From: Streptantibioticus parmotrematis
GTDB lineage: Bacteria; Actinomycetota; Actinomycetes; Streptomycetales; Streptomycetaceae
Length of the DNA stretch: 64,000 nucleotides
Assembly (NCBI RefSeq): GCF_019890615.1
Contig: NZ_JAINVZ010000024.1
Span: 48,634-112,633, forward strand
Direction of reading: 5' to 3'
Shown: positions 56,280 to 64,000 of the stretch, one piece after another
Position numbering within the stretch: position 1 is the first letter of the stretch
How the letters are laid out: each line of letters begins with the position of its first letter
Translations under genes and position numbers: made by a program
Notes under the pieces: generated by a model
Told to the model about the DNA's origin: nothing
Seen by the model: only the letters and a program-made list of their open reading frames with translations
The model's database searches: none

Positions 56280-56361
56280 TGGGCCGCGCCCCGATCACCT
56301 GCCACAATCGTCCGGAATGGTCCGAAGCCTGATCAGGTGCGGCGATTTCCCGAGGTGGCCC

Positions 56362-57630
56362 GTGCGGCGTCCAGTGTTCTCGCGTGTCCGATCCGTCCTG
56401 GTGGCGGCCGTCCTGGTGGGCGGCTCCGTGCTCGCCGCGCCGGGGGCCACGGTGCCACGGGCCGCGGCCGACCCCGCCGGGGAGTACCCGGACCTGGCAC
56501 CCGTCCCCCCGATGGGATGGAACGACTGGTCGTACTACACCTGCGGTGTCACCGAGCAGGACGTGCTCGCCAACGCGGCGGCGCTGGTGCGCACGGGCCT
56601 GGCGGCCAAGGGGTACCGCACGGTCACCACCGACGACTGCTGGATGGCGCCCCAGCGCGACGCCCACGGCGACCTGACCGCCGATCCGGCCAAGTTCCCG
56701 CACGGCATGGCCTGGCTGGGCCGGCAGTTGCACGGGATGGGGCTGCGCTTCGGGATCTACGAGGACGCCGGGACGAAGACCTGCGAGGGCTTCCCCGGCA
56801 GCATGGACCACTACGCGCAGGACGCGGCGCTGTTCGCCCGGTGGGGCGTGGACTACGTCAAGCTCGACGGCTGCAACGTGCCGACGGCGGCCGGGCGGAC
56901 CAAGGAGCAGACCTACCGCTCGGTCTACCAGCGGATGAGCGACGCCCTGATGGCCACCGGCCGCCCGATGGTCTTCTCGGTGTCGGCGCCCGCCTACTTC
57001 CAGTACGACGGCGACGCCGTCTGGCACCAGGTCATCGGCTGGTCGGGGCAGGTGGGAAACCTGTGGCGGGAGGGCCGCGACATCGCGCTGGGCAGCTTCC
57101 CCGCGGACAAGAAGTGGGCGTCGATCACCTACAACTACGCGTACAACGCCGCCCTCGCCGGTCTTCAGCGCCCGGGCCGCTGGAACGACCCCGACTTCCT
57201 GCTCGCCGGTGACTCCGGCCTGACCACCGACGAGATGAACAGCCAGATGTGCCTGTGGGCGGTGATGGCCGCGCCGTTGATCTCCAGCACCGACCTGACC
57301 GCGCTGAGCCCGGCCGCGCTGGGCGTGCTGGGCAACCGCGCGGTGATCGCGGTGGACCAGGACCCGCTGGGGGTGCAGGGGCGGGTGGTCGACCAGGGCC
57401 AGGACTACGCGGTGCTGGTCAAGCCGCTGGTGCACGGAGCCAGGGCGGTGGCGCTGTTCAACCCGGGCAGCACACCGCGCGAGATCACGACGACGGTCAC
57501 GAAGGCGGGTCTGCCGGCCGGGTCCTACGAGGTGCGGGACCTGCTGACCGGCCACCGGAGCAGGACGTCGGGGGTGATCTCCGCGACGGTGGCGCCGCAC
57601 GCCACGGCGCTGCTGCGGGTCGGTGGGTGA
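56362..57630 (+). CDS. Secreted GH27 alpha-galactosidase
   Basis: 422 residues from GTG 56362 (GAGGTGG upstream); ATG 56317 is in frame but adds a non-signal segment. A signal peptide (RSVLVAAVLVGGSVLAAPGA) ends near AAADPAGEY. GH27 landmarks are PPMGWNDWSYYTCGV, TVTTDDCWM, GIYEDAGTKTCEGFPGS, the nucleophile Asp169 in YVKLDGCN and the likely acid/base Asp240 in NLWREGRD. GRWNDPDFLL and SSTDLTALSPAALGVLGN follow. A short beta domain ends the protein. It removes terminal alpha-galactose outside the cell. It lies inside the wall-polymer locus, which is unexpected for a simple catabolic enzyme. Confidence 0.94.
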   Translation: MRRPVFSRVRSVLVAAVLVGGSVLAAPGATVPRAAADPAGEYPDLAPVPPMGWNDWSYYTCGVTEQDVLANAAALVRTGLAAKGYRTVTTDDCWMAPQRDAHGDLTADPAKFPHGMAWLGRQLHGMGLRFGIYEDAGTKTCEGFPGSMDHYAQDAALFARWGVDYVKLDGCNVPTAAGRTKEQTYRSVYQRMSDALMATGRPMVFSVSAPAYFQYDGDAVWHQVIGWSGQVGNLWREGRDIALGSFPADKKWASITYNYAYNAALAGLQRPGRWNDPDFLLAGDSGLTTDEMNSQMCLWAVMAAPLISSTDLTALSPAALGVLGNRAVIAVDQDPLGVQGRVVDQGQDYAVLVKPLVHGARAVALFNPGSTPREITTTVTKAGLPAGSYEVRDLLTGHRSRTSGVISATVAPHATALLRVGG

Positions 57631-57806
57631 CGGACCCCACACGCGCGAACCTCGCCGGTCCGGGGGGTGCGACGGTACGGTCGCCGGGCCCCGGTCACGG
57701 CTTGACGACCCCGGAGTCCGGGCACAGGAAGGCACGGTATCGTTTCAACGTCGTCGCCGCGTACGCCCCGCTCCGATGGAGCACTGCGGGCTCATACGTA
57801 CCGGAT

Positions 57807-57836
57807 ATGTCCTCGAACGAAAGCACCCCCGCGTGA
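57807..57836 (+). CDS. Possible 9-codon leader ORF overlapping the TagG start
   Basis: ATG TCC ... GCG TGA encodes MSSNESTPA. Its stop overlaps the GTG start of the permease (GTGA). Either it couples translation, or it is the remains of a longer permease N-terminus with a frame change. No strong ribosome site is seen before the ATG, so translation is unproven. Confidence 0.35.
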   Translation: MSSNESTPA

Positions 57837-58744
57837 ATCGACTAGTCGAGTCCCCGGCAGCGGCGGTCAGTCCGGATGCGGGACTGAGCCCCAAGGAACT
57901 GGCTGCCAAGTACGGCCTTGCGGTGAGCAACGCACGCCCGCCGCTGCGCGAGTACACCCGCCAGCTGTGGGCTCGTCGACACTTCATCACGGCGTTCGCC
58001 ACCGCGCGACTGACCGCGATGTACACCACGGCCCGGCTCGGCCAGGCCTGGCAGGTCATGACGCCGCTGCTGAACGCGGCCGTCTACTACCTGATCTTCG
58101 GCATCCTTCTCGGCACCAGCCGCGGCACCCCGAACTTCATCCCGTACCTGTGCACGGGCATCTTCGTCTTCACCTTCACCCAGAGCGCGGTGCTCAGCGG
58201 CACCCGGTCGATCGCCGACAACCTCGGCCTGATCCGCGCGCTGTACTTCCCGCGCGCCTGCCTGCCGATCGCCTTCACCGTGATCCAGCTCCAGCAGCTG
58301 GTGTTCTCCATGGGCGTGCTCGGCGCGATCGTGCTGCTGACCGGTGTGCCGTTCACCGTGAACTGGTTCCTGATCCTGCCCGCGCTGCTGCTGCAGTCCG
58401 TGTTCAACGCCGGACTCGCGATGACCATGGCGCGGATCGGCTCCAAGGCGACCGACACCGCGCAGCTGATGCCGTTCATCCTGCGCACCTGGATGTACGT
58501 CTCCGGGGTGTTCTACAACCTGAGCGTCTTCACCGCTCACGCGCCGCACTGGGTGGCGCGGATCCTGAACTGCAACCCGGCGCTCATCTACATCGAGCTG
58601 ATGCGTCACGCGCTGATCGACACCGTGACCTCGGCGAGCCTGCCTCCGCACGTGTGGCCGCTCGCCGCCTTCTGGGCCGTTTTCGCCGGTATCGCCGGGT
58701 ATGTCTTCTTCTGGAAGGCGGAGGAGGAATACGGACGTGGCTGA
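57833..58744 (+). CDS. ABC-2 type polysaccharide/teichoic-acid export permease (TagG/Wzm-like)
   Basis: 303 residues from GTG 57833; the ribosome site is weak and the start may be elsewhere. The family pattern is LSPKELAAKYGLAVSNARPPLREYTRQLWARRHFITAFATARL, then LGQAWQVMTPLLNAAVYYLIFGILLG, YLCTGIFVFTFTQSAVL, FPRACLPIAFTVIQLQQL and FILRTWMYVSGVFYNLS. There are six membrane helices. It ends in FFWKAEEEYGRG, and overlaps the ATPase gene by eight bases. With that ATPase it exports a lipid-linked wall polymer, probably the product of the upstream GT2-TagF and GT4. Confidence 0.92.
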   Translation: MNRLVESPAAAVSPDAGLSPKELAAKYGLAVSNARPPLREYTRQLWARRHFITAFATARLTAMYTTARLGQAWQVMTPLLNAAVYYLIFGILLGTSRGTPNFIPYLCTGIFVFTFTQSAVLSGTRSIADNLGLIRALYFPRACLPIAFTVIQLQQLVFSMGVLGAIVLLTGVPFTVNWFLILPALLLQSVFNAGLAMTMARIGSKATDTAQLMPFILRTWMYVSGVFYNLSVFTAHAPHWVARILNCNPALIYIELMRHALIDTVTSASLPPHVWPLAAFWAVFAGIAGYVFFWKAEEEYGRG

Positions 58745-59615
58745 CGTCACCAACGCCACCGAGACCGTGGTGGCCGACGGCGCGCCGACCACCGAGTCGG
58801 GGACCTCGCTGGTAACCGAGCCGGGTCAGGCCACCCCTGTACTGGAGCCGGGCAAGGTGCCGACCGTCGTCGTCGACGACGTGCACATCGTGTACAAGAT
58901 CCACGGCGCCGGGTCCGGCAAGGGCAGCGCGACCGGCGCCCTGAGCCGGCTGGTCTCGCGCAAGACCTCCCCGACCATCCGCGAGGTGCACGCCGTCAAG
59001 GGCGTGACCTTCGTCGCCTACAAGGGCGAGGCGGTCGGCCTGATCGGCTCCAACGGCTCCGGCAAGTCGACCATCCTGCGGGCCATCGCCGGCCTCCTGC
59101 CGCCGGAGAAGGGCTGCGTCTACACCCAGGGCCAGCCGTCGCTGCTGGGCGTCAACGCCGCCATGATGAACGACCTGACCGGCGAGAAGAACGTCGTCCT
59201 GGGCTGCCTGGCCATGGGCATGCCCTACGCCGAGGTCCGCGAGCGGTACGAGGGCATCGTCGACTTCTCCGGCATCAACGAGCGCGGCGACTTCATCTCG
59301 CTGCCGATGCGGACGTACTCCTCCGGTATGGCGGCGCGGCTGCGGTTCTCCATCGCGGCGGCCAAGAGCCACGACGTGCTGCTCATCGACGAGGCCCTGG
59401 CCACCGGTGACGCCCGCTTCCAGCGGCGCAGCGAGGACCGCATCCGTGAGCTGCGCGAGGAGGCGGGAACGGTCTTCCTCGTCAGCCACAACAACACGGC
59501 GATCCGCGACACCTGCGAGCGCACGATCTGGCTGGAGTCCGGGATCATCCGTATGGACGGCCCGACCGAAGAGGTCGTGGACGCGTACGAGGAGTACATG
59601 GGCAAGAAGAAGTAG
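58737..59615 (+). CDS. ABC transporter ATP-binding protein for polymer export (TagH/Wzt-like)
   Basis: 292 residues from GTG 58737; GGAGGAGG lies nine bases upstream. After a 45-residue low-complexity leader comes VDDVHIVYKIHG and the TagH-type insert with LSRLVSRKTSPTIREVHAVKGVTF. Walker A is GSNGSGKST, the Q-loop region is QPSLLGVNAAMMNDLTGEKNV, the signature YSSGMAARLRFSIA, Walker B VLLIDEALATGD, and LVSHN the H-loop. There is no C-terminal carbohydrate-binding domain of the Wzt sort. It forms one transporter with the overlapping permease. Confidence 0.95.
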   Translation: MADVTNATETVVADGAPTTESGTSLVTEPGQATPVLEPGKVPTVVVDDVHIVYKIHGAGSGKGSATGALSRLVSRKTSPTIREVHAVKGVTFVAYKGEAVGLIGSNGSGKSTILRAIAGLLPPEKGCVYTQGQPSLLGVNAAMMNDLTGEKNVVLGCLAMGMPYAEVRERYEGIVDFSGINERGDFISLPMRTYSSGMAARLRFSIAAAKSHDVLLIDEALATGDARFQRRSEDRIRELREEAGTVFLVSHNNTAIRDTCERTIWLESGIIRMDGPTEEVVDAYEEYMGKKK

Positions 59616-59677
59616 CCTGCCCGCGGGCACCGCCCACCCCTGACCGTCCGACCGCCGTCCAGCAGAGGTACCCACGC

Positions 59678-61291
59678 ATGGAAGCCGTAGCGCCCGAGGA
59701 AGTCGGCGAGGCGTCGCCGGTCACCACACCGGCGGGGGACGAGGACAGCGGCTTCCCGGCCGCGGTGCGCCGCGCCGTGGCCGGGTGGCGCAGCGGCGGG
59801 GTGGGCCACCGGGCCGCCGTGGCAGCCGCCGCGGTGTCGGTGCTGCTGCTCCTGCTGCTGGCGGTCCGGCTGCCGTGGGCGGGCGACCTGGGCATCCACG
59901 CCGCGACCGTGGACCGGCTGCGGACCGACCTGACCGATCCGGGTGACCCGCTGGTCAAGGCGGACGTCGACAGCCCGTACTTCTCGCCGTGGATGCTGAC
60001 GCTGGCCGTGCTGGCCCGGGTCACCGGGCTCGCCACCTTCACCGTGCTGCGCTTCGCCGCCCTCGTCGGCCTGGTGCTCGTGGTGACGGGTGTCGGCCAC
60101 TTCACGCGGACCTTCACCCGGCACCGCGCGGCGGTACCGCTCGCGGTGCTCAGCGTGCTGTTCCTCCAGGGCTGGACCGCGTTCGCCTGGAGCGGCTTCC
60201 CCGGACTGCTCTCCCTCGGGCTCTGCCTGGCCTACCCCAGCACCCTGGCCATCGGCATCGCCTTCCACCTGTGGGCGCTGCTGCGCAAGGGCCTGGAGCG
60301 GCGCTGGGGCTGGGGACCGTTCCTCTGGCTGGGCCTGCTGCTGGGCGCGCAGATGCTCATCCACCAGTTCACCGGGCTCGTCACGGTCCTGGGGCTGCTG
60401 TCGATCCTGCTGGGGGCGCGGCCCTGGCCGGACCGCACGACGTGGCTGCGGGTGGGGGCGGGCTGCGCGGTGGCCCTGGCCCTGGTGCTGGCCTGGCCGT
60501 ACTACTCGTTCTTCTCCCTGCTGAGCGCGGGGAACCTCAACCCCATCCACCGCGCCCTGTACCAGCACCTGTGGAGCCATTACGGCCTGGTGCTGCTCGG
60601 GGTGGCGGCGCTGGCGCTGCGGCTGCGGCGGGACCGCAGGGACCCGCTGGTGCTGTTCTTCGTGCTGGGGGCGGTGCCGTTCGCGCTGGGCGGGCTGACC
60701 CACCAGTGGGCCTGGGCCCGGGTCCTGCCCGCGGTGATGCTGCCGGCGCAGATCGCCCTGGCCGTCGAGGTCACCCGCGTCCGCGGCACGCGGTGGGCCC
60801 GGGCGTCCTTCGCCGCGGTGACGGCCGTCGTCCTGCTGGCCGGTGCCTGGGCGCAGGCCGGGACGCTCAACTACGTCCTGCGGCCGCAGGCCCTGCCCTC
60901 CTCGCTGGCGGACCGGCCCTATCCGAAGCCGTGGCCCTCGGTGACCTGGGCGACGCACTACGTGCGGCCCGGGCAGGTCGTGATGACCGGGGACTACTAC
61001 GTGCTGCGGATGCTCCCGGCGTACGGCCCGTACACCGTGGAGTCGGCCTACCCGGACTTCTTCCTCCCGGACGAGCAGCAGCGCGCCGACGCCACCAAGC
61101 GGTACTTCGCGGCGCACACCACGCCCGCGCAGCGCGCCGCCGTCCTCGCCCACTACGGCGTGCGCTGGGTGGTGGCCCCGGTCGGGTACCACGGGCTGGC
61201 CACCGACCCGTCGCTGGTGGCGAAGGCCACCGATCCCGCGCACCGCCTGCGGCTGTACGAAGTCCGCAGCACCGCCGCCGCGCGGGGCTGA
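59678..61291 (+). CDS. Polytopic membrane protein, probable GT-C glycosyltransferase
   Basis: 537 residues from ATG 59678 with AGAGG upstream. It has about ten hydrophobic helices, starting at VAAAAVSVLLLLLLAVRLPW. An acidic loop after helix 1 (GDLGIHAATVDRLRTDLTDPGDPLVKADVDSPY) is where GT-C catalytic aspartates sit. The last ~120 residues form an outward soluble domain (TWATHYVRPGQVVMTGDYYVLRML, YGVRWVVAPVGYHG). Nothing in it matches a named family clearly. Its position between the polymer exporter and galE suggests decoration of the exported polymer outside the membrane. That role is inferred. Confidence 0.72.
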   Translation: MEAVAPEEVGEASPVTTPAGDEDSGFPAAVRRAVAGWRSGGVGHRAAVAAAAVSVLLLLLLAVRLPWAGDLGIHAATVDRLRTDLTDPGDPLVKADVDSPYFSPWMLTLAVLARVTGLATFTVLRFAALVGLVLVVTGVGHFTRTFTRHRAAVPLAVLSVLFLQGWTAFAWSGFPGLLSLGLCLAYPSTLAIGIAFHLWALLRKGLERRWGWGPFLWLGLLLGAQMLIHQFTGLVTVLGLLSILLGARPWPDRTTWLRVGAGCAVALALVLAWPYYSFFSLLSAGNLNPIHRALYQHLWSHYGLVLLGVAALALRLRRDRRDPLVLFFVLGAVPFALGGLTHQWAWARVLPAVMLPAQIALAVEVTRVRGTRWARASFAAVTAVVLLAGAWAQAGTLNYVLRPQALPSSLADRPYPKPWPSVTWATHYVRPGQVVMTGDYYVLRMLPAYGPYTVESAYPDFFLPDEQQRADATKRYFAAHTTPAQRAAVLAHYGVRWVVAPVGYHGLATDPSLVAKATDPAHRLRLYEVRSTAAARG

Positions 61292-61306
61292 GTAAGCTTG
61301 CTCCCC

Positions 61307-62281
61307 ATGACGTGGTTGATCACAGGCGGTGCGGGGTACATCGGGGCGCACGTCGCCCTCACCATGGCGGGTGCCGGGGAGCGGGTCGTCGTCCTCGACG
61401 ACCTCTCGACGGGCCTGCCGGAGCGGTTGCCCCAGCAGATCCCGCTGGTCGAGGGCTCCACGCTGGACCGTGCGGCGCTGGACAAGGTGATCGCCGAGCA
61501 CGGGGTGACCGGCGTGGTGCACCTGGCGGCCAAGAAGCAGGTCCCCGAGTCGGTCGCCGACCCGCTGAAGTACTACCGGGAGAACGTGCAGGGCCTGGAG
61601 ACGCTGCTGGGCGCCTGCGCGGACGGCGGGGTGAAGCGGTTCGTCTTCTCCTCCTCCGCGGCCGTCTACGGCATGCCGGACGTCGACCTGGTCACCGAGG
61701 ACACCCCCTGCCTGCCGATCAACCCGTACGGCGAGACCAAGCTCGCCGGTGAGTGGCTGGTGCGCGCGGCGGGCAAGGCGCACGGCATCGGCACGGTCTG
61801 CCTGCGGTACTTCAACGTGGCGGGCGCGGCGGCCCCGGAGCTGGCCGACGTCGGCGTGTTCAACCTGGTGCCGATGGTGTTCGAGAAGCTGGACGAGGGT
61901 CAGGCGCCGCGGATCTTCGGCGACGACTACCCGACGCCGGACGGCACCTGCGTGCGCGACTTCATCCACGTCCAGGACATCGCCTCGGCCCACCTGGCCG
62001 CCGCGCGGCGGCTGGCGGACGGCGCCACCGGCGACCTGACCGTCAACATCGGCCGTGGCGAAGGGGTTTCGGTCGCCGAGATGGTCGAGCGCATCGGCCG
62101 GCACACCGGCCGCACCGACGCGGCGCCGCTGGTCGAGCCGCGCCGCGCGGGCGACCCGGCCCGGGTGGTGGCCTCCGCCGAGCGGATCGAGAAGGAGCTG
62201 GGCTGGTCGGCCCGGTACGACGTGGACGAGATGATCGCCTCGGCGTGGGCGGGCTGGCGCCTGCGGCACGACCGCGGCTGA
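61307..62281 (+). CDS. galE: UDP-glucose 4-epimerase
   Basis: 324 residues from ATG 61307. TAAGCT ends eight bases before the ATG, and no ribosome site is present, so the mRNA is probably leaderless; TTG 61298 is an alternative. The extended SDR fold has the NAD motif GGAGYIG (7-13), VLDDLSTG, FSSSAAVYG and the catalytic pair Tyr141/Lys145 (YGETK). LRYFNVAGAA, YPTPDGTCVRDFIHVQDIA and NIGRGEGVSVAEM are GalE-type. It interconverts UDP-glucose and UDP-galactose, giving a galactose donor for the surrounding glycosyltransferases. Confidence 0.94.
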   Translation: MTWLITGGAGYIGAHVALTMAGAGERVVVLDDLSTGLPERLPQQIPLVEGSTLDRAALDKVIAEHGVTGVVHLAAKKQVPESVADPLKYYRENVQGLETLLGACADGGVKRFVFSSSAAVYGMPDVDLVTEDTPCLPINPYGETKLAGEWLVRAAGKAHGIGTVCLRYFNVAGAAAPELADVGVFNLVPMVFEKLDEGQAPRIFGDDYPTPDGTCVRDFIHVQDIASAHLAAARRLADGATGDLTVNIGRGEGVSVAEMVERIGRHTGRTDAAPLVEPRRAGDPARVVASAERIEKELGWSARYDVDEMIASAWAGWRLRHDRG

Positions 62282-62303
62282 ACTCCCGTACAGGACAACG
62301 GCG

Positions 62304-62335
62304 AAGGGCGGCGCACCGCGAGGTGCGCCGCCCTT
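62304..62335. terminator. Bidirectional hairpin terminator between galE and GT2
   Basis: AAGGGCGGCGCACC (62304-62317) pairs perfectly with 62322-62335, capped by a GCGA (GNRA) tetraloop. It separates two convergent genes. Confidence 0.88.
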
Positions 62336-62358
62336 GCGCGTGCCGGGCGGGAAGGCCG

Positions 62359-63969
62359 CTAGCGGCGCTTCAGGCGGCGCCGTACGACGTCCAGGGCCCC
62401 GCGGACGCCGGGGGCGAGCCGGAGCGCCAGGGCGCCGTCCACGGTCGCGTACGGCTGCGCCAGCAGCGCCCCGCCGCGCACGCTGGGCACGACGGTGCGG
62501 CGCAGGCCCCGGCGCACCGCCTGCGGGGTGGTCTCCAGGCGTTCGCCGCCCGCGCAGCGCAGGGTCAACTTCAGGTCGCGCACGGCGAGTTCGCCGGTGG
62601 CGAGCGCGGCCAGGTCGAGCGGCGCCTCGGCGGTCCAGCCCTCCCCCGCCGGGTACGCGGCCAGGTCGGCGGTGCGGGTCTGCACCACCTCGCCGGCGAC
62701 CCGGTCGTGGACGCGGACCTCGACGGCGAGCGGGCGGGCCGCGGCGAGCCGCCCGTACAGGTCGTGGACGCGCAGGCGCAGCCGGGTGCGCAGCGCGCCG
62801 GGTTCGAGCAACGCCTCGACGGTGAACGGCAGTTCGTCCAGCGGGCAGTCCGCCAGGTCGTCCAGGCCGACCTGCGGCAGGTCGGCGCTCCAGCCCTTGG
62901 CCGCGTACGGCGGCAGCAGGCGCGGCGGGCGGGCGGCGAGCGCGGCGAGCCTCGGCAGGTCGCGCGGCTGCTCGGAGGCGAGCAGGACGCCCGCGATCAG
63001 CCGGGCGGGCAGCGGCGCCGCCGCGATGTCGGCGGGGTCGAAGCCGCCCACGTAGTCGCGGGCCAGCCGCCACCACTCGCGGCGGTACTCCTCGCCGCGT
63101 CCGCCGAGTTCGCGCACGTACATGCGCACGGAGCGGTCCAGGAAGCTCGCGCGGGCGGCACGCGCCAGCGCTGCCTCGCCCGCGGCGGTGTGGACGGCGA
63201 CGACCTGGCGGTGCGCCTCGACGCGCGCGCGCCAGTTGTCGACGCCCGCGCGGTCCAGCGAGATCGACAGCCGCTCGGCGCCGCGGCGCACGTGCCAGAC
63301 GTAGACGGTCGCGGGGATGAGGGCGACCCGGGGACCTGCGGCCAGCACGCGGGCGGTGAAGACGAAGTCCTCGTAGGTGAACCTGCCGTCGGGGAAGCGC
63401 AGTTCGCGCTCCCGGAGGAAGTCCGTGCGGTAGAGCTTGTTGACGCACAGGGTGTCGTCGGCGAGCCGGGGGTCGTCGGCGGGGCGGTCGATCACCCGTG
63501 CCCCGGTGTGCAGTTCGGGCCGCCAGGGCGTCTCGCGGCCGTCGGGCAGCTCGCGGCGCACGCACGATCCGGCGGTGACGTCGGCGTCGTTGGCGCGGGC
63601 GGCGGTCAGCAGCGCGTCCACCGCGCCGGGCGGCAGCACGTCGTCGCTGTCGAGGAACATCACGTACGGGGAGGCGGCCGCCGCGATCCCGTCGTTGCGC
63701 GGGGTGCCGCAGCCCCCGCTGTTGGTCTCCCTGCGCAGCACCCGCACCCGGGGGTCCTCGGCCGCGAGGCGGTCCATGACGTCCGCGGTGCCGTCGCCGG
63801 AGTGGTCGTCGACCGCGACGACCTCGGCCACCGCCGGGCCCTGGCCGAGCGCGGAGCGGATGGCGTCGCCGACGAGCGCGGCGTCGTCGTAGGCGATCAC
63901 GACGACCGTCACGGCGGGGGCGGCGGGGGCCGCGGGACCCGCGGGGGGGGGGGGGGTTATCGCGGGCAA
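62359..63969 (-). CDS. GT2-family glycosyltransferase, N-terminus uncertain at window end
   Basis: Up to 536 residues. The TTG at 63969 reads through a run of 14 G, so the first ~20 residues are unreliable; GTG 63912 (VTVVVIAYDD) is a safer minimum. GT2 motifs are VTVVVIAYDDAALVGDAIRSALGQ, VVAVDDHSGDGTADVMD, NSGGCGTPRNDG, FLDSDDVLPPGA and FTYEDFVFTARVL. The C-terminal third is beta-rich and resembles the middle region of the GT2-TagF fusion, ending in an Arg/Lys cluster (DVVRRRLKRR). It has no glyphos_transf domain. It probably acts on the same class of wall polymer, from the opposite strand. Confidence 0.82.
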   Translation of the reverse strand: MPAITPPPPAGPAAPAAPAVTVVVIAYDDAALVGDAIRSALGQGPAVAEVVAVDDHSGDGTADVMDRLAAEDPRVRVLRRETNSGGCGTPRNDGIAAAASPYVMFLDSDDVLPPGAVDALLTAARANDADVTAGSCVRRELPDGRETPWRPELHTGARVIDRPADDPRLADDTLCVNKLYRTDFLRERELRFPDGRFTYEDFVFTARVLAAGPRVALIPATVYVWHVRRGAERLSISLDRAGVDNWRARVEAHRQVVAVHTAAGEAALARAARASFLDRSVRMYVRELGGRGEEYRREWWRLARDYVGGFDPADIAAAPLPARLIAGVLLASEQPRDLPRLAALAARPPRLLPPYAAKGWSADLPQVGLDDLADCPLDELPFTVEALLEPGALRTRLRLRVHDLYGRLAAARPLAVEVRVHDRVAGEVVQTRTADLAAYPAGEGWTAEAPLDLAALATGELAVRDLKLTLRCAGGERLETTPQAVRRGLRRTVVPSVRGGALLAQPYATVDGALALRLAPGVRGALDVVRRRLKRR

Positions 63970-64000
63970 ACCAAAAACGGCCGGGGCGCCCCCCCCCCCC
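63943..64000. other. Low-quality contig end with G14 and C12 homopolymers
   Basis: A run of 14 G (63943-63956), an odd A-rich patch (CAAACCAAAAACGG) and 12 C at the very end are unlike the rest. They probably reflect sequencing or assembly failure rather than real sequence. Confidence 0.7.

Noticed and set aside
59225..63565. A 1,446-codon open frame on the minus strand
   Set aside because: It is antisense to galE, the GT-C-like gene and TagH. The sequence is an Arg/Pro/Gln-rich string typical of shadow frames in GC-rich DNA.

Overview
The window is very GC-rich, has dense codon-biased genes with many GTG starts, and encodes a glycogen/GlgE maltosyltransferase cluster, a pfkA/pta-ackA/pyk block and a gcvT-gcvH-glyA-sdaA block. 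Together these point to the chromosomal core of a Streptomyces-type actinomycete. The last ~60 bases contain long G and C homopolymers and look like a poor-quality contig end.

Layout. (1) 1-6957: two SseB-family genes on the minus strand, then a tandem glycine riboswitch and gcvT, gcvH, glyA, sdaA (glycine to serine to pyruvate). (2) 7058-13497: a TetR regulator with a perfect 21-bp palindrome, divergent from an amidohydrolase and a peptide/nickel-type ABC uptake operon. That operon carries an internal deletion that joins the start of the second permease in frame to the tail of the first ATPase. (3) 13562-17550: an aldo/keto reductase and a second TetR with twin operators between them, a sigma-factor-like gene coupled to an unknown gene, and a DUF574-type methyltransferase. 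(4) 17683-23637: a Tat-type secreted GH35 beta-galactosidase, a histidine-kinase-like ATPase, an enoyl-CoA hydratase, and two paralogous L,D-transpeptidases with an 11-bp-periodic repeat between them. (5) 23854-41232: glgX, a heterodimeric ABC exporter, glgP, and the operon glgE-treS-mak-glgB, which makes branched alpha-glucan from trehalose via maltose-1-phosphate. (6) 41339-48170: an HTH protein, pfkA, pta, ackA and pyk (lower glycolysis and acetate overflow). (7) 48348-63969: a mannose and wall-glycopolymer locus. It holds a PIG-V-like mannosyltransferase, a sugar-1-phosphate nucleotidyltransferase, a polyprenol-phosphate-mannose synthase, a GT2-TagF fusion, a GT4, a secreted GH27 alpha-galactosidase, a TagG/TagH-type polymer exporter, a GT-C-like membrane protein, galE and another GT2.

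The genes work as modules: C1/serine control, carbon storage and overflow, and envelope building. I see no rRNA, tRNA, CRISPR array, transposase or phage gene. The most unusual observations are the dppC-dppD deletion fusion, the operator architectures, the periodic repeats near envelope genes, and the two galactosidases, one of which sits inside a teichoic-acid-like cluster next to galE.
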